This document shows positions 13,301 through 27,681 of a stretch of DNA of 64,000 nucleotides, piece after piece (position 1 is the first letter of the stretch; every line of letters starts with the position of its first letter). A program made the position numbers and the translations under genes. This DNA comes from Rhabditophanes sp. KR3021 (taxonomy: Eukaryota > Nematoda > Chromadorea > Rhabditida > Alloionematidae), in contig CAUJLY010000006.1 of NCBI GenBank assembly GCA_963281155.1, forward strand, positions 2,294,001 through 2,358,000, given 5' to 3'. Below the pieces are notes generated by a model. That model searched no databases, was not told where the DNA came from, and saw only the letters and a program-made list of their open reading frames with translations.

Positions 13301-16300
13301 ATTTCCAAATAAAGAGATTACTAGCAAATGTTCCCTAACTAGTAAAGTAGGTACTAGTTTTTAAACCATCAAAAGTCTTTAAAAATCGGCTTTTTTATTT
13401 AATCTCCATATGTATACTACTAGATAATCCTTATTGCACGGGTATCCAATGATGAACGGAAACTTATCTTTCATTATACACCACAATACAAAAGGATAAA
13501 AGAGATGTCTTGCGTATTAGGTTCGGCTTTTTAATGACATTAAAAAAATGATTACCAAGTTGTCAGCTTCTCAGTATGGTTTCTTTCTAAAAAATGAGTT
13601 GGTTGAAGTTGCGTATGGAAGTTATTGTATTAAAAGTTTTGATATACAAATTACATGTCGGAAAAGATGATATGAAAAGTAGTGTTTGATATGTTCCTTA
13701 TTAATTGCTCATTTGGAAATGATCTGTGCAAATAAAAAGAATGCGTGTTTCTTAACATAAGGATTGTTAGTATAATGGCGTCACATAATTCATCAAACTA
13801 TCTTCATGATTACTGACATTAACATACCTAGACATACTGCATACTTCTGATACCACAACAAATGGGTGTTATAATGAATGATTGTTAGTTGTGGTGGCGA
13901 AGACAAGAATCTGTCTTTTGATGTTGACAGCCTAATTGATCACAAGCAACTTTAAATTAATTAGGAAATTGTATATACTTGATTAGTAACGTGTTCGACG
14001 ATGATAGAGAAACGGTCATTAAAGTTTGTCAATTTGTCGACATATCACATACTTTTGCCCAATTATACGGTATCACACACTTCTGTCTTTAACAAGTACA
14101 CACACTTTCCATTCTGTCCCTTTTTTGAAACGAACAAAACTTCTTTGAATTCCATATGTTTTAAGCAGGGATTTAAAACATTTCAAATAGATGTTAATAA
14201 AAGAAACACTCACTATTTAATTTGAACCCCACTAATGAGTGCAATGACACTTGTTACCAATCTGGACATTTATTAAAAACATTCTCTCTTTTTTACTTCC
14301 TCAATTTAAGGATTAAGTTTGGTAGGGAACGGCATTTCCAGCACTCATTAAAAGACTACCATTTGATGGTGCCGCCAACAATAGCCAATTTGTAGTCTTG
14401 TAACAGGTCAGGCATGCCAGTTACATTAACATCCAAACCAATTATTATTGGATAAGGTAAACATTTTTTTCTCTTTCGGCATCTGCTTGTTTTTTCAAAA
14501 TATTGTCTTCTTAGTTCGAGGAGATTAGCTTCAATTAGGAAAACAATTTACGTATGTTGACATGCTGGCGAAGATTATCATTTACCATATGTATATAATA
14601 CAAATATTCTTTTCTTATACCGTAAACAAAGATAAGATAATTCTTTGAATTTGGGAGGAATTGTAAAAATTCGCTCTTCATTAAATTTGATAAAAATGTT
14701 ATTTTAAATCAAATTCTATTTTAGTATTCATTCTCTTGTTTTGATATCTCGAAACAATGACAATATTATTTCCTTAAATCACTAACTATGTCCTCACAAT
14801 AAAAGTGATACCAACATCATTACGTATTACATCCAACCAAATCAAACTTCCTCTCTTCATTTACATAACAAATATGACCATGGCCAAACCCAAATTATCA
14901 CATTGCCACAATTTGTCAACCTTTAATCCAACCACCACATTATTACAATGCCAAATTTGACGAGATTAGTGAGACAGGAAGTAACAAGGCTTTTTGATTA
15001 AACTTTGAGATTACAAATGTAGTCAGCTAATTGTGGGAAAGTTTTTATAGATTCATATCCCTAAAATAATAACATCCTTCTTCATATAAAGACATCTTGA
15101 TATGGTCACTGATTTTAAACAGTTAAACAATGGTTCCCCAATTTACTAGGTAGTAGCTAAACTGGGATTTGTTGTTGTTATTAATATAATTAAGTGCCAA
15201 CCATAATATTCTTCCATCCAACAAAAACAGATGCAACAATTGACTTTATTACGCAGGTTACTTTATCTCTTAAATTAAGTTAAAAGTGGTTTGTAGACAT
15301 CCTGGAAGATTAACTTACTTTTGGGGTGAGATGATGAAGTACCTTTGAAGTGTTTTTTGTTGCTAAATAGTGATCCATTAAGAAGTAGCGGCTATATAAA
15401 TGGATTAAGCATTCAAAATAGTTGCATGCGACCAAAACAATTGTTTGCAATTTTATTTCCAACTGTTACTTTTGTAAAGTGATCGCGCACTTTTAATCCC
15501 AAGTAGGTATGGGATATTATTAACAGGAAAAGAAATAAAGTAGTGAAGTCCGTGACCAGTGTCATGAGAACAACAGTAGCATGCTTAATAAGCAAAAATC
15601 CTCTAACCAAATGCAAACTAACAATGATGATGAATTTTAAATCCAAACAAAAGTAACTTCTATCTAAATTTACTAAAAAATGTTTAAATATAAATAAACG
15701 TATTATAAGTTGAAATGATGAGGGTACTTTTGGCTTAAACAATACTTTAATTGTCTTTGTTTATGACGACCTTTTTGTGCTTTACAATTATTTTACATAA
15801 AAAATGTCATTAACATTAACGGTTAACTGAATTTTGATTAGAACACACGTATATCTTTGTTACTTTTTTAATGAAAAACACGTCGTTTTAGAGAGAATCA
15901 TTCAAATCTTTTAAATCACTTTTTAACTTTCTAGATAAATAATGTTAATAAGAATTTGAATATGTTTTAGAATAATTAAAATAACGTGTTAGTAAACATT
16001 GGTATATTATTATGTATCTAAAGAAAGAAGCTTGTTTTATTAAAGTTCTTCAAAATTAGAGAAGGTAAATGTTGATTCGATGGCACACTGAACTGTCATG
16101 TATGTTATCGAATTGATACGTAATAAAAATGTACTGTTATAAATAGATTGATGGTAAGACACGACAAAACGTCACCTTTTGACGAACGGGTTCCTATCTT
16201 GAACACTTAATAAAAAGTTTATCGCCACATTGATAACATTAGTGAAAGAATCCATTTAAACCCTGCAATTATAAATCGTATTTTGACATTGCCACAAAAA

Positions 16301-18131
16301 CTTTTAACTCTGTGTACAGTAGTAGTATGTTAACACTTAGATCTGATCTCTAGATCAAATCAAACTCTTACTTTCTTGAACTCATATACAATTTGTTGAG
16401 TAGATTTTATCTGGGTAATTTTTAAGCGAGAGAGATCATCAAAGATTGACAGATACAAGATTCTTGAGTTAATAACTATTCCGTTTATGGTTAATTCCAA
16501 TTTTTGGTAATTACCTGTTAATTGGATAGGGCACCAAAAAAGGAAGTAAAGAGGAAGTCATTTGATTAAGTTTGTTTATATATTTTTGTATGATACCATT
16601 TTAATCAAATCATCCTTTAGATAAACAAAATATGTTGATTTTTTATTGCAATTAATATCTATTTTTGTTAAATTTCTATTTGACAAAAAATGACAGACGA
16701 GGTTGATACAACACATTAACACTGACTATTTTCTCATTTTTATTGTTCACCATCATCCCATAAATTAAAGAACCATTTATATTTGGTATTTATTTATAAA
16801 TTAGAAATACCATGGAACATTTATATTAATATTTTATATATTTCATATGTTTTATTGAGAGAAGATAGAAATTTTATGTTTACGGATGTGAATTTTAAAA
16901 TATGGTTTAAAATATATACAGTTTATTATTATTGTCTCTGCCCCCTTGTCAATTAATTTATTAAATTTGATTAAAAGTCTTCATCTTGTTTATGACTAAT
17001 AATTTTATTGTTACTGATAATACATACCAACTCAAAGGGAGGAGTTTCGGTTTGTTATGTGCAACATGTTTATCTAACCAATAATAGACAGCTCCGATGG
17101 AGCTGTAATTCCTTTGACATTGAAGAAGGAGGTCGTCTTTCGTTGTCTCCATCCATCTTCTACGTATCACCAAAAATGAACATTTATTTTTGCTTGCATA
17201 CGCATCACTGGATCATACAGCGTAAAGAAGTTTTCAAGTCTTCTTCTTTTTATATATTATCTTAAATAGCAATGCATCGTTTATCCTTCCGGAAAAATTT
17301 AACTCATTACTTATGCTATTATGCTTAATCATCTGAAAAATGTGTTCTTCTAATCACACTTCTTCGACTCTTTATAACCCTCCTAATCACAATGACAGGG
17401 CCGCTCTCCCCGTCTGATATGATATCTCATTTGTACATGCTTATTTTGATTAAGCTGTCGCCAATAGCCTTTTGGTTCCTTTCTTTTTATGGTCCAGTCA
17501 TTTTAACATTATTTTGTTTAAATTTTTATATATCCAACCTCATACTTTTGTGTAAGAAGAAAAATTGAGCACGCCTGATTAGACCAATTCATAGCCATGC
17601 GATGTGTGTCTTTAGGCTTACACATTATACCAGAATTATTTGATTTCACGCTTCAGCTCTTCAACAACCTCGATATCTTTGGGTCCCCATCATTCTGAAA
17701 AATGTGCATCTCACAAACTGCCATCTACCAAATATTAAATCCATATTTTTATATTTCACAACAAATCTAAAAACTTCTCTACAATCCTAAAAAATGTAAA
17801 ACTATATATCTAAAACGTTTCTACCATGGCATGGTGTCCTTACGTGAGCATTATTCACTTTATACCACACTACTCTTCAAGGTACATTGGCTACAACATT
17901 CTTCAAAAAATATTTCCATTTGTTCAGCCTTATCATAACAATTTACATTCACTATTAATGCTTCTACCATTTCAGCAAATATATCTTAAACCAAATTTAG
18001 CAATACTTCTTTTGCTGCCAAACATTAATTCATTTTATCAAAAAAACATTCGCAGGTCGTGTCTGTTAAGAAGCAAAAAAGAAGATTTTTGTCATTTCAA
18101 GAACATCAAATAGTCGTGCACTGTATTTGAA
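10352..18131. other. Long non-coding region upstream of Pax6
   Basis: About 7.8 kb without a convincing coding exon; the open frames inside are short, AT-driven and lack domains. It lies between the ankyrin gene and the first coding exon of vab-3 and probably holds the regulatory DNA of that developmental gene. The only local structure I noted is a perfect 8 bp inverted repeat with a 3-base loop at 17089-17107 (ACAGCTCC/GGAGCTGT), inside a patch richer in G and C than its surroundings. Confidence 0.5.
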
Positions 18132-21100
18132 ATGCCTACATCCAGAGGCCAGTATTGTGCATCTCCAGGTTCGTTTTTTTCTTTAACTTAATATTTAACA
18201 AAAGTCATTTACATATTTACATTGTCTTTTCGGTATATAAAGCCATAGAAAATTATCAGAGTTATCAAAAATATTCACTAAGGTTCTTTATATTTAAAAA
18301 TTAAGATTTTTGAACTTGTATTATTATTAAGCATGCCTATATCTCCCCCACGAATAGGACTAAAAATATACACCTCACCCAAAAATAAAAGAAAGAATTG
18401 TTATCCTTTAGCTTCATGAATAATATTATCATATATTTTGAATAGGCTAAACATACTTTATTTGACACCATCATCGACAATTAACACTAAATGTTTCCTT
18501 TACCTACAGTAAGTAGCTGTGAATATAATTTATATCTTTACAACTATAAAACATTATCACTAAACATACACAGACACATCAATACACCAAAAATATATGA
18601 AAGTGTGCATTATTTGAGTGAAAAGAGAGAGCCCATTTTAAATAATAGTAACAACCAATTTTGGTGTTAATATGTATATAGATTGCCTCAAATAAATTGA
18701 CAAAAAGATGATGTTGGCGTCAGGTAAAGGAGACAAATATATATGTTAATAACTTTTTTGTTTGTAGTGAGGGTGATATATTTTGGTGGCAACATTATAC
18801 AATTTAACAAAGAACGCCATTAACTAAATACTTATGACTTTTTTTGTTGATGACAGCCATTTTATTTGAATTCCATTAAACACATTTCAAATCACTTATT
18901 GCCTCGGACGATGATGTTAATACGTTATTTTTTTATTTTATTGCCAGACAACAGAACGGCTCCTCTCACCAAGGCCTTTCGTTTACCTACATCGAATTTA
19001 AAAATTAGATAAAGCCTTGATGTGTTTAAAACAATCGTCTACCACTTCTTTGTACAAAATAACTAGCTAATTAGAAGGGATTTTTTCCATCAAAATTGAT
19101 AGATATGTTAATCGAATAATTAAGTCATTTCCAGCTGCGTTACCACATCTCCTTTTTTGGTGTCTCAAAAATATGATAGACAGTTATGGAAGGGTTCCTC
19201 GACAAATTTAAAAACATACAACTAATAATCTTTCATTAGCATGTATCAATTTTATTAAATGCCAATTTAATTCCACATAAATTACAATATTTTTGGCATT
19301 ATTTCGAAACAGGGCAGAGACAGTCCCTTTTCGAGTTAGGGTATATTGTTTGCATTATACATATTGTATGCTCTCACAACCATACCAACTTAATTGTACA
19401 ACATTTATGTCTAAGGAATAAGTATTTTTAATAAATTGACTTTTAAATATATTCCAATCCAAAATAATAGATAATATACCATAATTGAAAAAGTGAAGCC
19501 AAGCGACGTCTAATTAGTATACTTCATCAATGTAGTTCTCCTTTTAAATAAAACATTATTACAATCAACAGGCAATACTTAATTTTGACGCAACAGGATC
19601 AAACCTACTCTTATTCCATATGTCGACAAGCATAACAACAACTACCGCTCCTTCATTTAAGCTTAAGCTCATAATCTACTGATCTGTCATCTTGGTGTGT
19701 AATTTTTAATGGCACCTATCATTCTTTTTGCATAATATAAGAAACCTTTAACATTATGGTTTATTTATGATGTGGAGTACTTTTTAATTGAACTTTGTAT
19801 CAAAAAGTGCAAATTATCAATACAGTATTTCATATATTTCAATTCAAGATCCTTCAATTATGCTAATTGGCATGAAAAGAAAATGTTTTTGAAAGTTGTT
19901 TTTATCCAAACAAACTAAAGGGATACAAAAGGGCTTTGGCAAGAAATTAAGTAAAAAATAAATATAAATGATTTATACAGTTGGATGTTCTTTTTGGATA
20001 GATGTTTTTTATCTTACTAATTTAATAGTACTGTAGATTGCAAAAGGTTTAATTTTAAAAGGCTGAAGAAGATGTTTGATGACCTGAAAAGGCAAAAATT
20101 GCAATTACAGTATCATTATGTGATTGTTCTTTAGAATTGAGCGGATGTATTAATTACTACAACGCATAAAAATATTGGGAGTGTGAATATGTAAAAAAAG
20201 ACTACCAATAATGGCATTGTTAATAACACCAAAAATGATAAAATCGCAATTTGTGGAGTGTGAGATGTTGTTGTTTGAATTATAGCTATAATTGTTTGAT
20301 CAAAATTGTATCTAATAATTTAATTTTGTAGGTCATACTGGAGTAAACCAATTAGGTGGAGTTTTTGTAAATGGACGTCCATTACCTGATGCAACTAGAC
20401 AAAGAATTGTAGATTTAGCCCATCAAGGAGCTAGGCCTTGTGATATTTCACGGATACTTCAAGTTTCTAATGGGTAAAGTTGTTCGAGCAATTATTTTCA
20501 CTGAAATATTGTCCATTATAGGTGTGTGTCAAAAATTTTATGCCGCTACTATGAATCAGGAACTATAAGACCACGGGCCATTGGAGGCTCAAAGCCTAGA
20601 GTTGCCACAAACAGTGTTTGTGAAAAGATTGAAGCATATAAACGTGAACAACCTTCTATTTTTGCTTGGGAAATTCGGGACAAGTTGTTGAGTGATAAAG
20701 TTTGCTCTAACGAAACTATTCCAAGTGTAAGTTTTATACATTTTCTTTAACGGCCCTATTATAAAATAACGGTTTTGATATTAATGGTCAATGTGCTACT
20801 AAGCTTGACTTTTCCGGTGTATAAGTTGTCTGAATTCAAATTAATATGTTATCACTTGGTATGTATGTACCTTTAAGGCACCTTTTTTACTTCCTTCTTT
20901 AGCTTTTCAGTACTGACATATAACTTAGAAAAGTCACATATCACCATCAGGTGATACATTTTTACCAATAATATTATTGAAGGTGTTTATTTGAAATGAT
21001 TTCAAGATGAGTTTTTAGTTCCAATTACCCATCAATTCTTCTCTCTGTTGAAGCCATGATGATAAGATGTTTTTTTGGTTGTGCAAAAGTTCTTCAAAAT

Positions 21101-24100
21101 AGATTCAAGAATTGTCTAAATTGACTTCTATATTTTTGTCTATATTAGGTGACAATAGACTGGCGAGTATATATTTTGATGCGCCATCGCCACCGTCACT
21201 AACACAACACCACCACTATTATCATTTGAATCAGCCTCCTCCCTACATTTTTGACTAAACTATCTTTACTAACATCTTGTTCTTTTCTTTCCCCTTCCAT
21301 TTTGTCAGAAGAAGAATATATTTTCTGGTTTTAATTGTCTTCTCAAATCAAATTACCAACCTTTTTATTTTCTACCATAACCAGAGAAAAATATGCATGC
21401 ACAGCGATGCTATTTACGTTTATATGGTGGTTTTTATATATTTTATACAATTATAATTTAATGATTATAATGTGGTTAAGAGCATTAATAGTTTTACACT
21501 TATATATCTTAAGGCAAAAAAGTTTCCTCATCATTAGTGGCGTTAACTTTTGTACAAGACATTATATATTATCAAAATGCATACAAAACACATACACACC
21601 ACTACCCTTATAATCGTTTTCCCTTTGACATCAGGAAAAGACTCTTTAATAAATTAATTAATTTGATCATATCATTTTCGGCATACAAAACTTGATAATT
21701 TGATTTGATTTAGGTTTCTTCTATTAATCGAGTACTTCGAAATTTGGCCGCCAAAAAAGAACAACAAGCAATGCAGAACGAATTATATGACAGAGCATTG
21801 AGGTAATTTAATTAATTAACATTAAATTTGAACATCTATACTAATGGATTATCTTTTAATTTTTAATTCACATTACAATCATCATCTTTTATCACCTTTT
21901 ATCGTTATTTTTGATGATGTTCTTTCATTGCAAAACATTCATTTTGCAACACACCAAATATTTTATTTGTTAATGAAATTTTATAAAACGCATTCTTATA
22001 GATATAATGGGCAGTGGTATAATAACTGGCCAATAACCATGTCTGGAGCCGTTGCTATAAATCCTTTTCATTCTATAACTCCATCATCTGTCCAAATTGA
22101 TATTAAAAAAGAAAATGGTAAGTTTGGTCTTTTTTGTCAAATATCATAAAACTATTATTACCTTATATGTGCAGTTTATATATATATTTTTCACACCACA
22201 CACTCAATTCATATTTTCATCAGTGGTGTGTCAAATAACAAAAAAATATTATAGTTAGTAAGAGATGAGTTTACGCTTCCCTGGATACGTCACTTTGATC
22301 TAATGTTAGTGATTGAGCAACATCACATCGTCTTCTCCAATAGTACATTAAATGCGAAAAAGAAGCATATGATGGTCTTGGAAATATTTTGATTCGAAAA
22401 GAAAGATTTGTCTCTTTCTTATATACAAAAATGTGTTACTTTTAATAATCTCTTAGAATTTGTTTTTTGGGGAATAAAGACATAACTCGTTTCAGTTAAA
22501 ATACTTAAAATACTTCTATTTTGAATATTTAGGTGTGATTGTTCCACGTTATTTGTCAGCAAATCGTCGTTTTCAATAATTTTACCTAGTTATCCGTTTC
22601 CCAAAATTCTTCGTCAAATCTTTGATCTATTTAATGACAATATTTTACCAACCACGGACAATTATTTTTCTCTAGCACTCTCGTTTTTGAAAAAGGGTTG
22701 TTACAAGATACTTTTTTCTTTTGGTTAAGTTATCACTTAGAGAAGTAATTCTGACATGGAAAGTTGAATCATCTTAATTAATTTTAATCAGCAAAGATTA
22801 ATATTGTATAATCGTAGGTTAGAGTGAGCTTCTAATTGCAATTTTGTAATCAAGGAGACACTTTTTTTGAAGAGTCAATTTTTTGAAGATTATATCACTG
22901 TTTTGGTGGCGTTACTTTAGTGTATTCGGAAGCGAACTACTAATACACATTATTGCATTACTTTGTCATCAATCATTGCATACAGTAACTGACATATTCT
23001 ATTTTATTAAAAATATCATCAATATATTTTTTGTTCCTACACAGTGATAAGATGAATGCTGGCGAGGAGAAAACAATTGAAGAAGACGATTCTATGATGG
23101 CGTTGCCAATATCGAGTAATGTGTTAGAAAATAGTACCCGTATACTTAAAAGTTATGGTTAGTTGTACTAGTTATGCCACAACTGTCACTAAATTGATCC
23201 TATCACGCTTCAATCTAACATTTATCACATACTTATTAAATAAAAGTGCACTAGATTGGTGACATAGGTTTTAAAATTACACACCATCTCATTTTATGTT
23301 ACTTACTTATTGTTTGTTTCAGTTTTCGCAGATGATGATCACAAAAACAGTAATGATGCCGAAGAAGATGCTGCAGCAAGAATGAGATTAAAGAGAAAAC
23401 TGCAAAGAAACAGAACTTCCTTTACTCAGGAACAGATCGAAAGATTAGAGAAAGAATTTGAAAGGTAAGTAATGTCCTTTAGTGTCTATATAATGACCAA
23501 TACTCTAGGACACATTATCCGGATGTTTTTGCAAGAGAAACTTTAGCTGCGACGATTGGACTGCCAGAAGCACGAATTCAGGTTTGGTTTTCCAATAGAC
23601 GAGCCAAATGGAGAAGAGAAGAAAAACTTCGCAACCAAAAGAAGGGTGTTTCTAATTCGGTTAACGGTCACATCCAACACACTACTCTGGATATAAATTC
23701 CGGCATGATTTCTAATCACAATATGAATTCAAAAAATATCAAATCAAGCGTCTCCTCCAACAGTTCTTTATCAAACGCAACCACACCATCCTCCGTCCTT
23801 TCACCAGGCAACATAAATGGACTAAGTAATGGAAACGCACTTTCAAATAGTATTGCAAATATACAAAACGGATCCGTAAACTTGTTAGACACAAATGTTA
23901 CAACATCAGGAGCCCCACCTCAAACTTCATCATCTGCTATTGTGGGATCAAATCAAAGCAGTACTTCTGGCACCACTTGCCTATCTTCTGAATCGTCCCC
24001 TCCAGAAAATGCTTTAAACCATACAAGTAATCAAAATTCATTGATCCATCGATTTAACCCAGCTAATAATTTGATGCCAACTTATCCATCTATGTACCCA

Positions 24101-24840
24101 ACCATTACACCACCTTCTATGGATTCATACTGCTTCACCACAGGAATGATGCAGCCCCACCAAGGGTTCGGTTCCTATTCTTCTATGTTTGACAGCAGAT
24201 CTTATGATCCCTTCAACCCATACAATAGGACAATGCAAAACACCACTAACAGTTCATTTGCCACAACTATGAATGCTTCTCCGATCTCAAATACCACAGT
24301 ACCAGGTAAATTTTTATACTAACTTTAAATACGAACCTTTATTGTGTGGTGTTTACCTAAAAAGTCAGTATCATTCACTGCCCCCTCCAAAGTGACACTT
24401 TCTGACGCCATTTTTAAGAAGTATTTGAATCGAAAACCTGTTTAAATATTTTACCGTACCACTTTCATCTTGTCAAAATATGCCTCTCCAGTGGTGTAGT
24501 TTCTTCATATACTGATAACTTGGTTCATTCACTAGTCACTTCCAATTATCATCATTTCCAAGCGTAACAATAAAATCAAACAAAAGTACATTAAATATTT
24601 AGTTGGTATCAGATAATAAAAAGGAAGGAAGTGAGTAGTCGAACCCCTCTTAAATATATTAATAAAACATCGTCAATAACCAAATCATTAATTTCAGATT
24701 TCACGGGACTAGGAGCAGCCGGTATGGGATTGCAAATGTCAATGCTTCCATCAGCAATCGACCAATGCCAACAACAAACGCAACTACACGACTTGTCTGA
24801 CGCACGTAACGAAACTCTAAACTATTGGCGTGCTCAATAA
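18132..24840 (+). CDS. vab-3: Pax6 (VAB-3) paired-box and homeobox transcription factor
   Basis: Eight exons: 18132..18168, 20332..20473, 20522..20726, 21714..21802, 22002..22117, 23323..23464, 23509..24305 and 24698..24840. All phases agree and the product is 556 residues. The paired domain begins at about residue 13 ([19 protein letters not shown]) and runs to about 145, including the PAI part ([14 protein letters not shown]) and the RED part ([15 protein letters not shown]). The homeodomain is at about 223-282 ([12 protein letters not shown]...[16 protein letters not shown]), with the Q50 typical of Pax6. The C-terminus is Ser/Thr/Asn-rich, as in a Pax transactivation domain. There is no octapeptide, as expected for Pax6. 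The first exon is short ([12 protein letters not shown]) and separated by a 2.16 kb intron, so it is the least certain part. In nematodes vab-3 controls head epidermis, neurons and gonad migration. Confidence 0.95.
23027..23044 (+). promoter_or_regulatory. Splice acceptor before the internal Pax6 first exon
   Basis: A pyrimidine-rich acceptor ending in CTACACAG stands directly before the alternative first exon. With no upstream exon able to feed it in frame, it may be a spliced-leader trans-splice site or follow an untranslated exon. The internal promoter would lie upstream, between 22118 and 23026. Confidence 0.4.
23052..24840 (+). CDS. mab-18: Homeodomain-only Pax6 isoform (MAB-18-like) from an internal start
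   Basis: A separate first exon occupies 23045..23157, with an ATG at 23052 and 35 codons plus one base (starts [13 protein letters not shown]). It ends in phase 1 and so joins the exon at 23323 in frame, giving a 395-residue protein with the homeodomain and tail but no paired domain. It cannot be an internal exon of the long form: the preceding paired-box exon also ends in phase 1, and reading from it into 23045 meets a stop (TGA) within four codons. Skipping it, 22117 to 23323, is in frame. In C. elegans the vab-3 locus makes just such a short product, mab-18, needed for ray sensory identity. The call is inferred from phase and known biology. Confidence 0.75.
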
Positions 24841-27681
24841 AACTAACTAAATCTAGAACCCTCCAAAGGATCTTATACTTTCTCTTTTACATCAAAATGG
24901 TACAATAATCTAAAGAAAAGAACAGCTGAATTATAAATTGTAGGGGCTCATGCTTTCGTCGTCGCAATTCTTACAACCTACAATCCATCCTGCTTGAACC
25001 ACACACTGAATAATATTTAATGCCTATCTTTGTATCCACTTATGTCTATTATTATTGTAAAATAAGATACATATAGTTCTTTTTCTTTTATAGAATATGA
25101 TGAAATTATTTTTTACGTTGATGTTCATACCACCTTTCTTACATAAATTCACAAAACTAAAGCTTATGAGATGACTTTTAATGGTATTAATAGTATTTAT
25201 CAATGAATCTTTTCCATCCTACATCATTTTATATTTTGTTGGCATTCTGAAATCTTAAATATGTGTGAACTATCTTTTTTGTTATGGCATGCATATCATT
25301 TACATGGCCAAGATACATTCTACCACCAAACACAATCATATTCACACAGACATCTTTTTTGAGATTATACTACCTTTTAATATTGTTTACCATTTTGCCC
25401 ATCTCCATATCAAAACTTCCACAGGTAACTGGATTTAATGTGTTTTTATATTCTATGCAAAACCCAAATTAAATTTCTTATACTCCTTTTAAATATTCAC
25501 ATATATTTGTATGATTCATTTGACTGACTATTGTCCCAAATCTCATTTTCTTTCTATTTTATATATATTGAAACTGTATTTTAAAACAAACATTTGATAA
25601 AGTCTCAAAAAATATGGCAATATAATCATCTAAACTTTGGTCAGTTAATTGCATCAAACGAAAGATAGGAACGAACAATGTTCTACTGCTATTTCAATTA
25701 AATTGAACATTTAATGCATGAGCAAGGTTATAAAGATTGTCAAAATCATATACATCCATAAAGTATGATTAAAGTCGTAATTTTTGAAGAAAAATATTGT
25801 GTCGTCAAGTTAATTACAAAAGGACGATCTAGATATTGATATCATAAATTAAAACAAAAGTGAGTGTTGTAGTCAAGATAGGCATATCTATTTGTTTTTT
25901 AGATAATAATTAATCATAAAGATGGTTCAATTGTTGAATGGAATTGTTTTTTATTTACAAATAAATAGATGGTCATTTATATCATTATTCTACGATTGGT
26001 GATGATGTTTAAGATTATTATTATTTTTTTAGTTTTATTTTGCTGGTCTAAGTATTGTTGTGGATGTTTTAAGGTATTTCATTTGTTTAGGGATATGGAC
26101 TTCGTTGATCCAATTACTCTTGATGATGAATATGAAATACCAATGTTGTGAAGTATGCATTCAAGTAGGTATTTAAAGAATATTATTTTTTATATGTTCT
26201 TAAATTATTCATACATCAAACACACTCAATCTTACAAGTTCAATTATTTTTTGTACAATTACCTCAAAATTACTATTTAAATAAACTTAGTATGTTCTTG
26301 CAATTATAAAAATATCAACCTATTGATATATCCGTACAGGGCCTTTGCTGCACACTTCAAATAAATATCAATATAATCTTGTTTATAACTGCAATTGAAT
26401 GGGTCAACTACTTTTCACTCAAAATCCTCCATAAAACAAACTTGCTCACATGTAAATGATTTTGTTTAATCAGTTGGATCGAGAGAGAGCTGATCAATCT
26501 ATTTATTACGACTCAAATAGTATATTCAATGTTTTTGAAAACTGTCTCTAAACTTTATCTATCCATATAATCTTCTTATTTTTTATTTTCATTTTTCAAT
26601 CCCCGCTATTATGAACAGTTACCTTCAATATCATTTTTATTTAAATATACATAATGTCTATACATAGAGAAGTTGTTTTGGAATACGATGCACGGGACTT
26701 AACACTGCCATATGTGTTATTTTTAGCCGTCATGATGCGCTTAAATCTTGATCATTTTTAATAGAGATCATTTACGTTCTCCAAGTTTTTGTTGTTTACA
26801 TGCACGTAACAACTAGTTGTTATTAAACATTTTTTTATAACCATTACCTCAATCATTTGTATTAAAGGTTATTAAATTATTTTTTGATCAATTACTGACT
26901 CGATGTGGAGCTTATTTCCATACCTAAATAAATATACTAATTGTTTTGATTCTAAAGTCAGAGTTGACCCTTTCTTTGTCTGAAAGGTAATCAAAATAAT
27001 TTGACATTTAAAAGAAAGCAATGTCAAAAACTATTTTAAATCAACTTAGAAGGAGACGTTACCTTCATTATCTTAAATAATTAATAGACCGTTTATTTAT
27101 TTTCCACTGACTTGAGGTCAAAGCTTTATCCCGCAAAAAGTTATAATATGACAGCGGTATGAAGAAGAAAAAACACTCAAAGTCCTTTTGAATCACAACT
27201 CTCCGATAGCCACCACACAGCGTCTTGTCTCTTGGTAACATTTGATAGTGTCGGAGCCGTGACAATGTCTTCGCAACCTATTGTCCATTCGACTAAGGTC
27301 TTTTTTCAAAATACTTTTTTCATTATTCTTGACTTAATTTTGTGGTGTGTAGAGAACTTTCTTCGTTGACTACATACAAACAGCAAAGTCATTTTCCTCT
27401 AATTTCTCTTAACTCCTTCACTTCTCTTTGCTTTTCTAATACCAAAATGTGCATTCCAATTTTTCAGATAAAGCAGATTGGCCTTACATGTTGAATAAAG
27501 TGATCGCGCCCCTCTTTGACCAGTTCTTACAACGCAAAAAAGTGATTGGTCTTTTTCGTATTCGTTATACCTTTCCTCTGATAACTTAAATTGCTCTGTA
27601 AATTTTGTTTTAAACTATTTTATATAGCTAACTATTTATTATTTGTCAATTAATTAACACTTCAGACCAAACTGCCCAAGA
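24841..27681. other. Non-coding region downstream of Pax6
   Basis: About 2.8 kb of AT-rich sequence with no exon that I can support. It includes the vab-3 3' UTR at its start and the promoter of the next gene at its end; an acceptor-like TTCAG at 27661-27665, 16 bp before the next ATG, could be a trans-splice site. Confidence 0.5.

Noticed and set aside
17826..18113. 95-codon open frame just before the first Pax6 exon
   Set aside because: The translation is hydrophobic, AT-driven and has no domain or signal peptide; the frame is a chance one in T-rich DNA.
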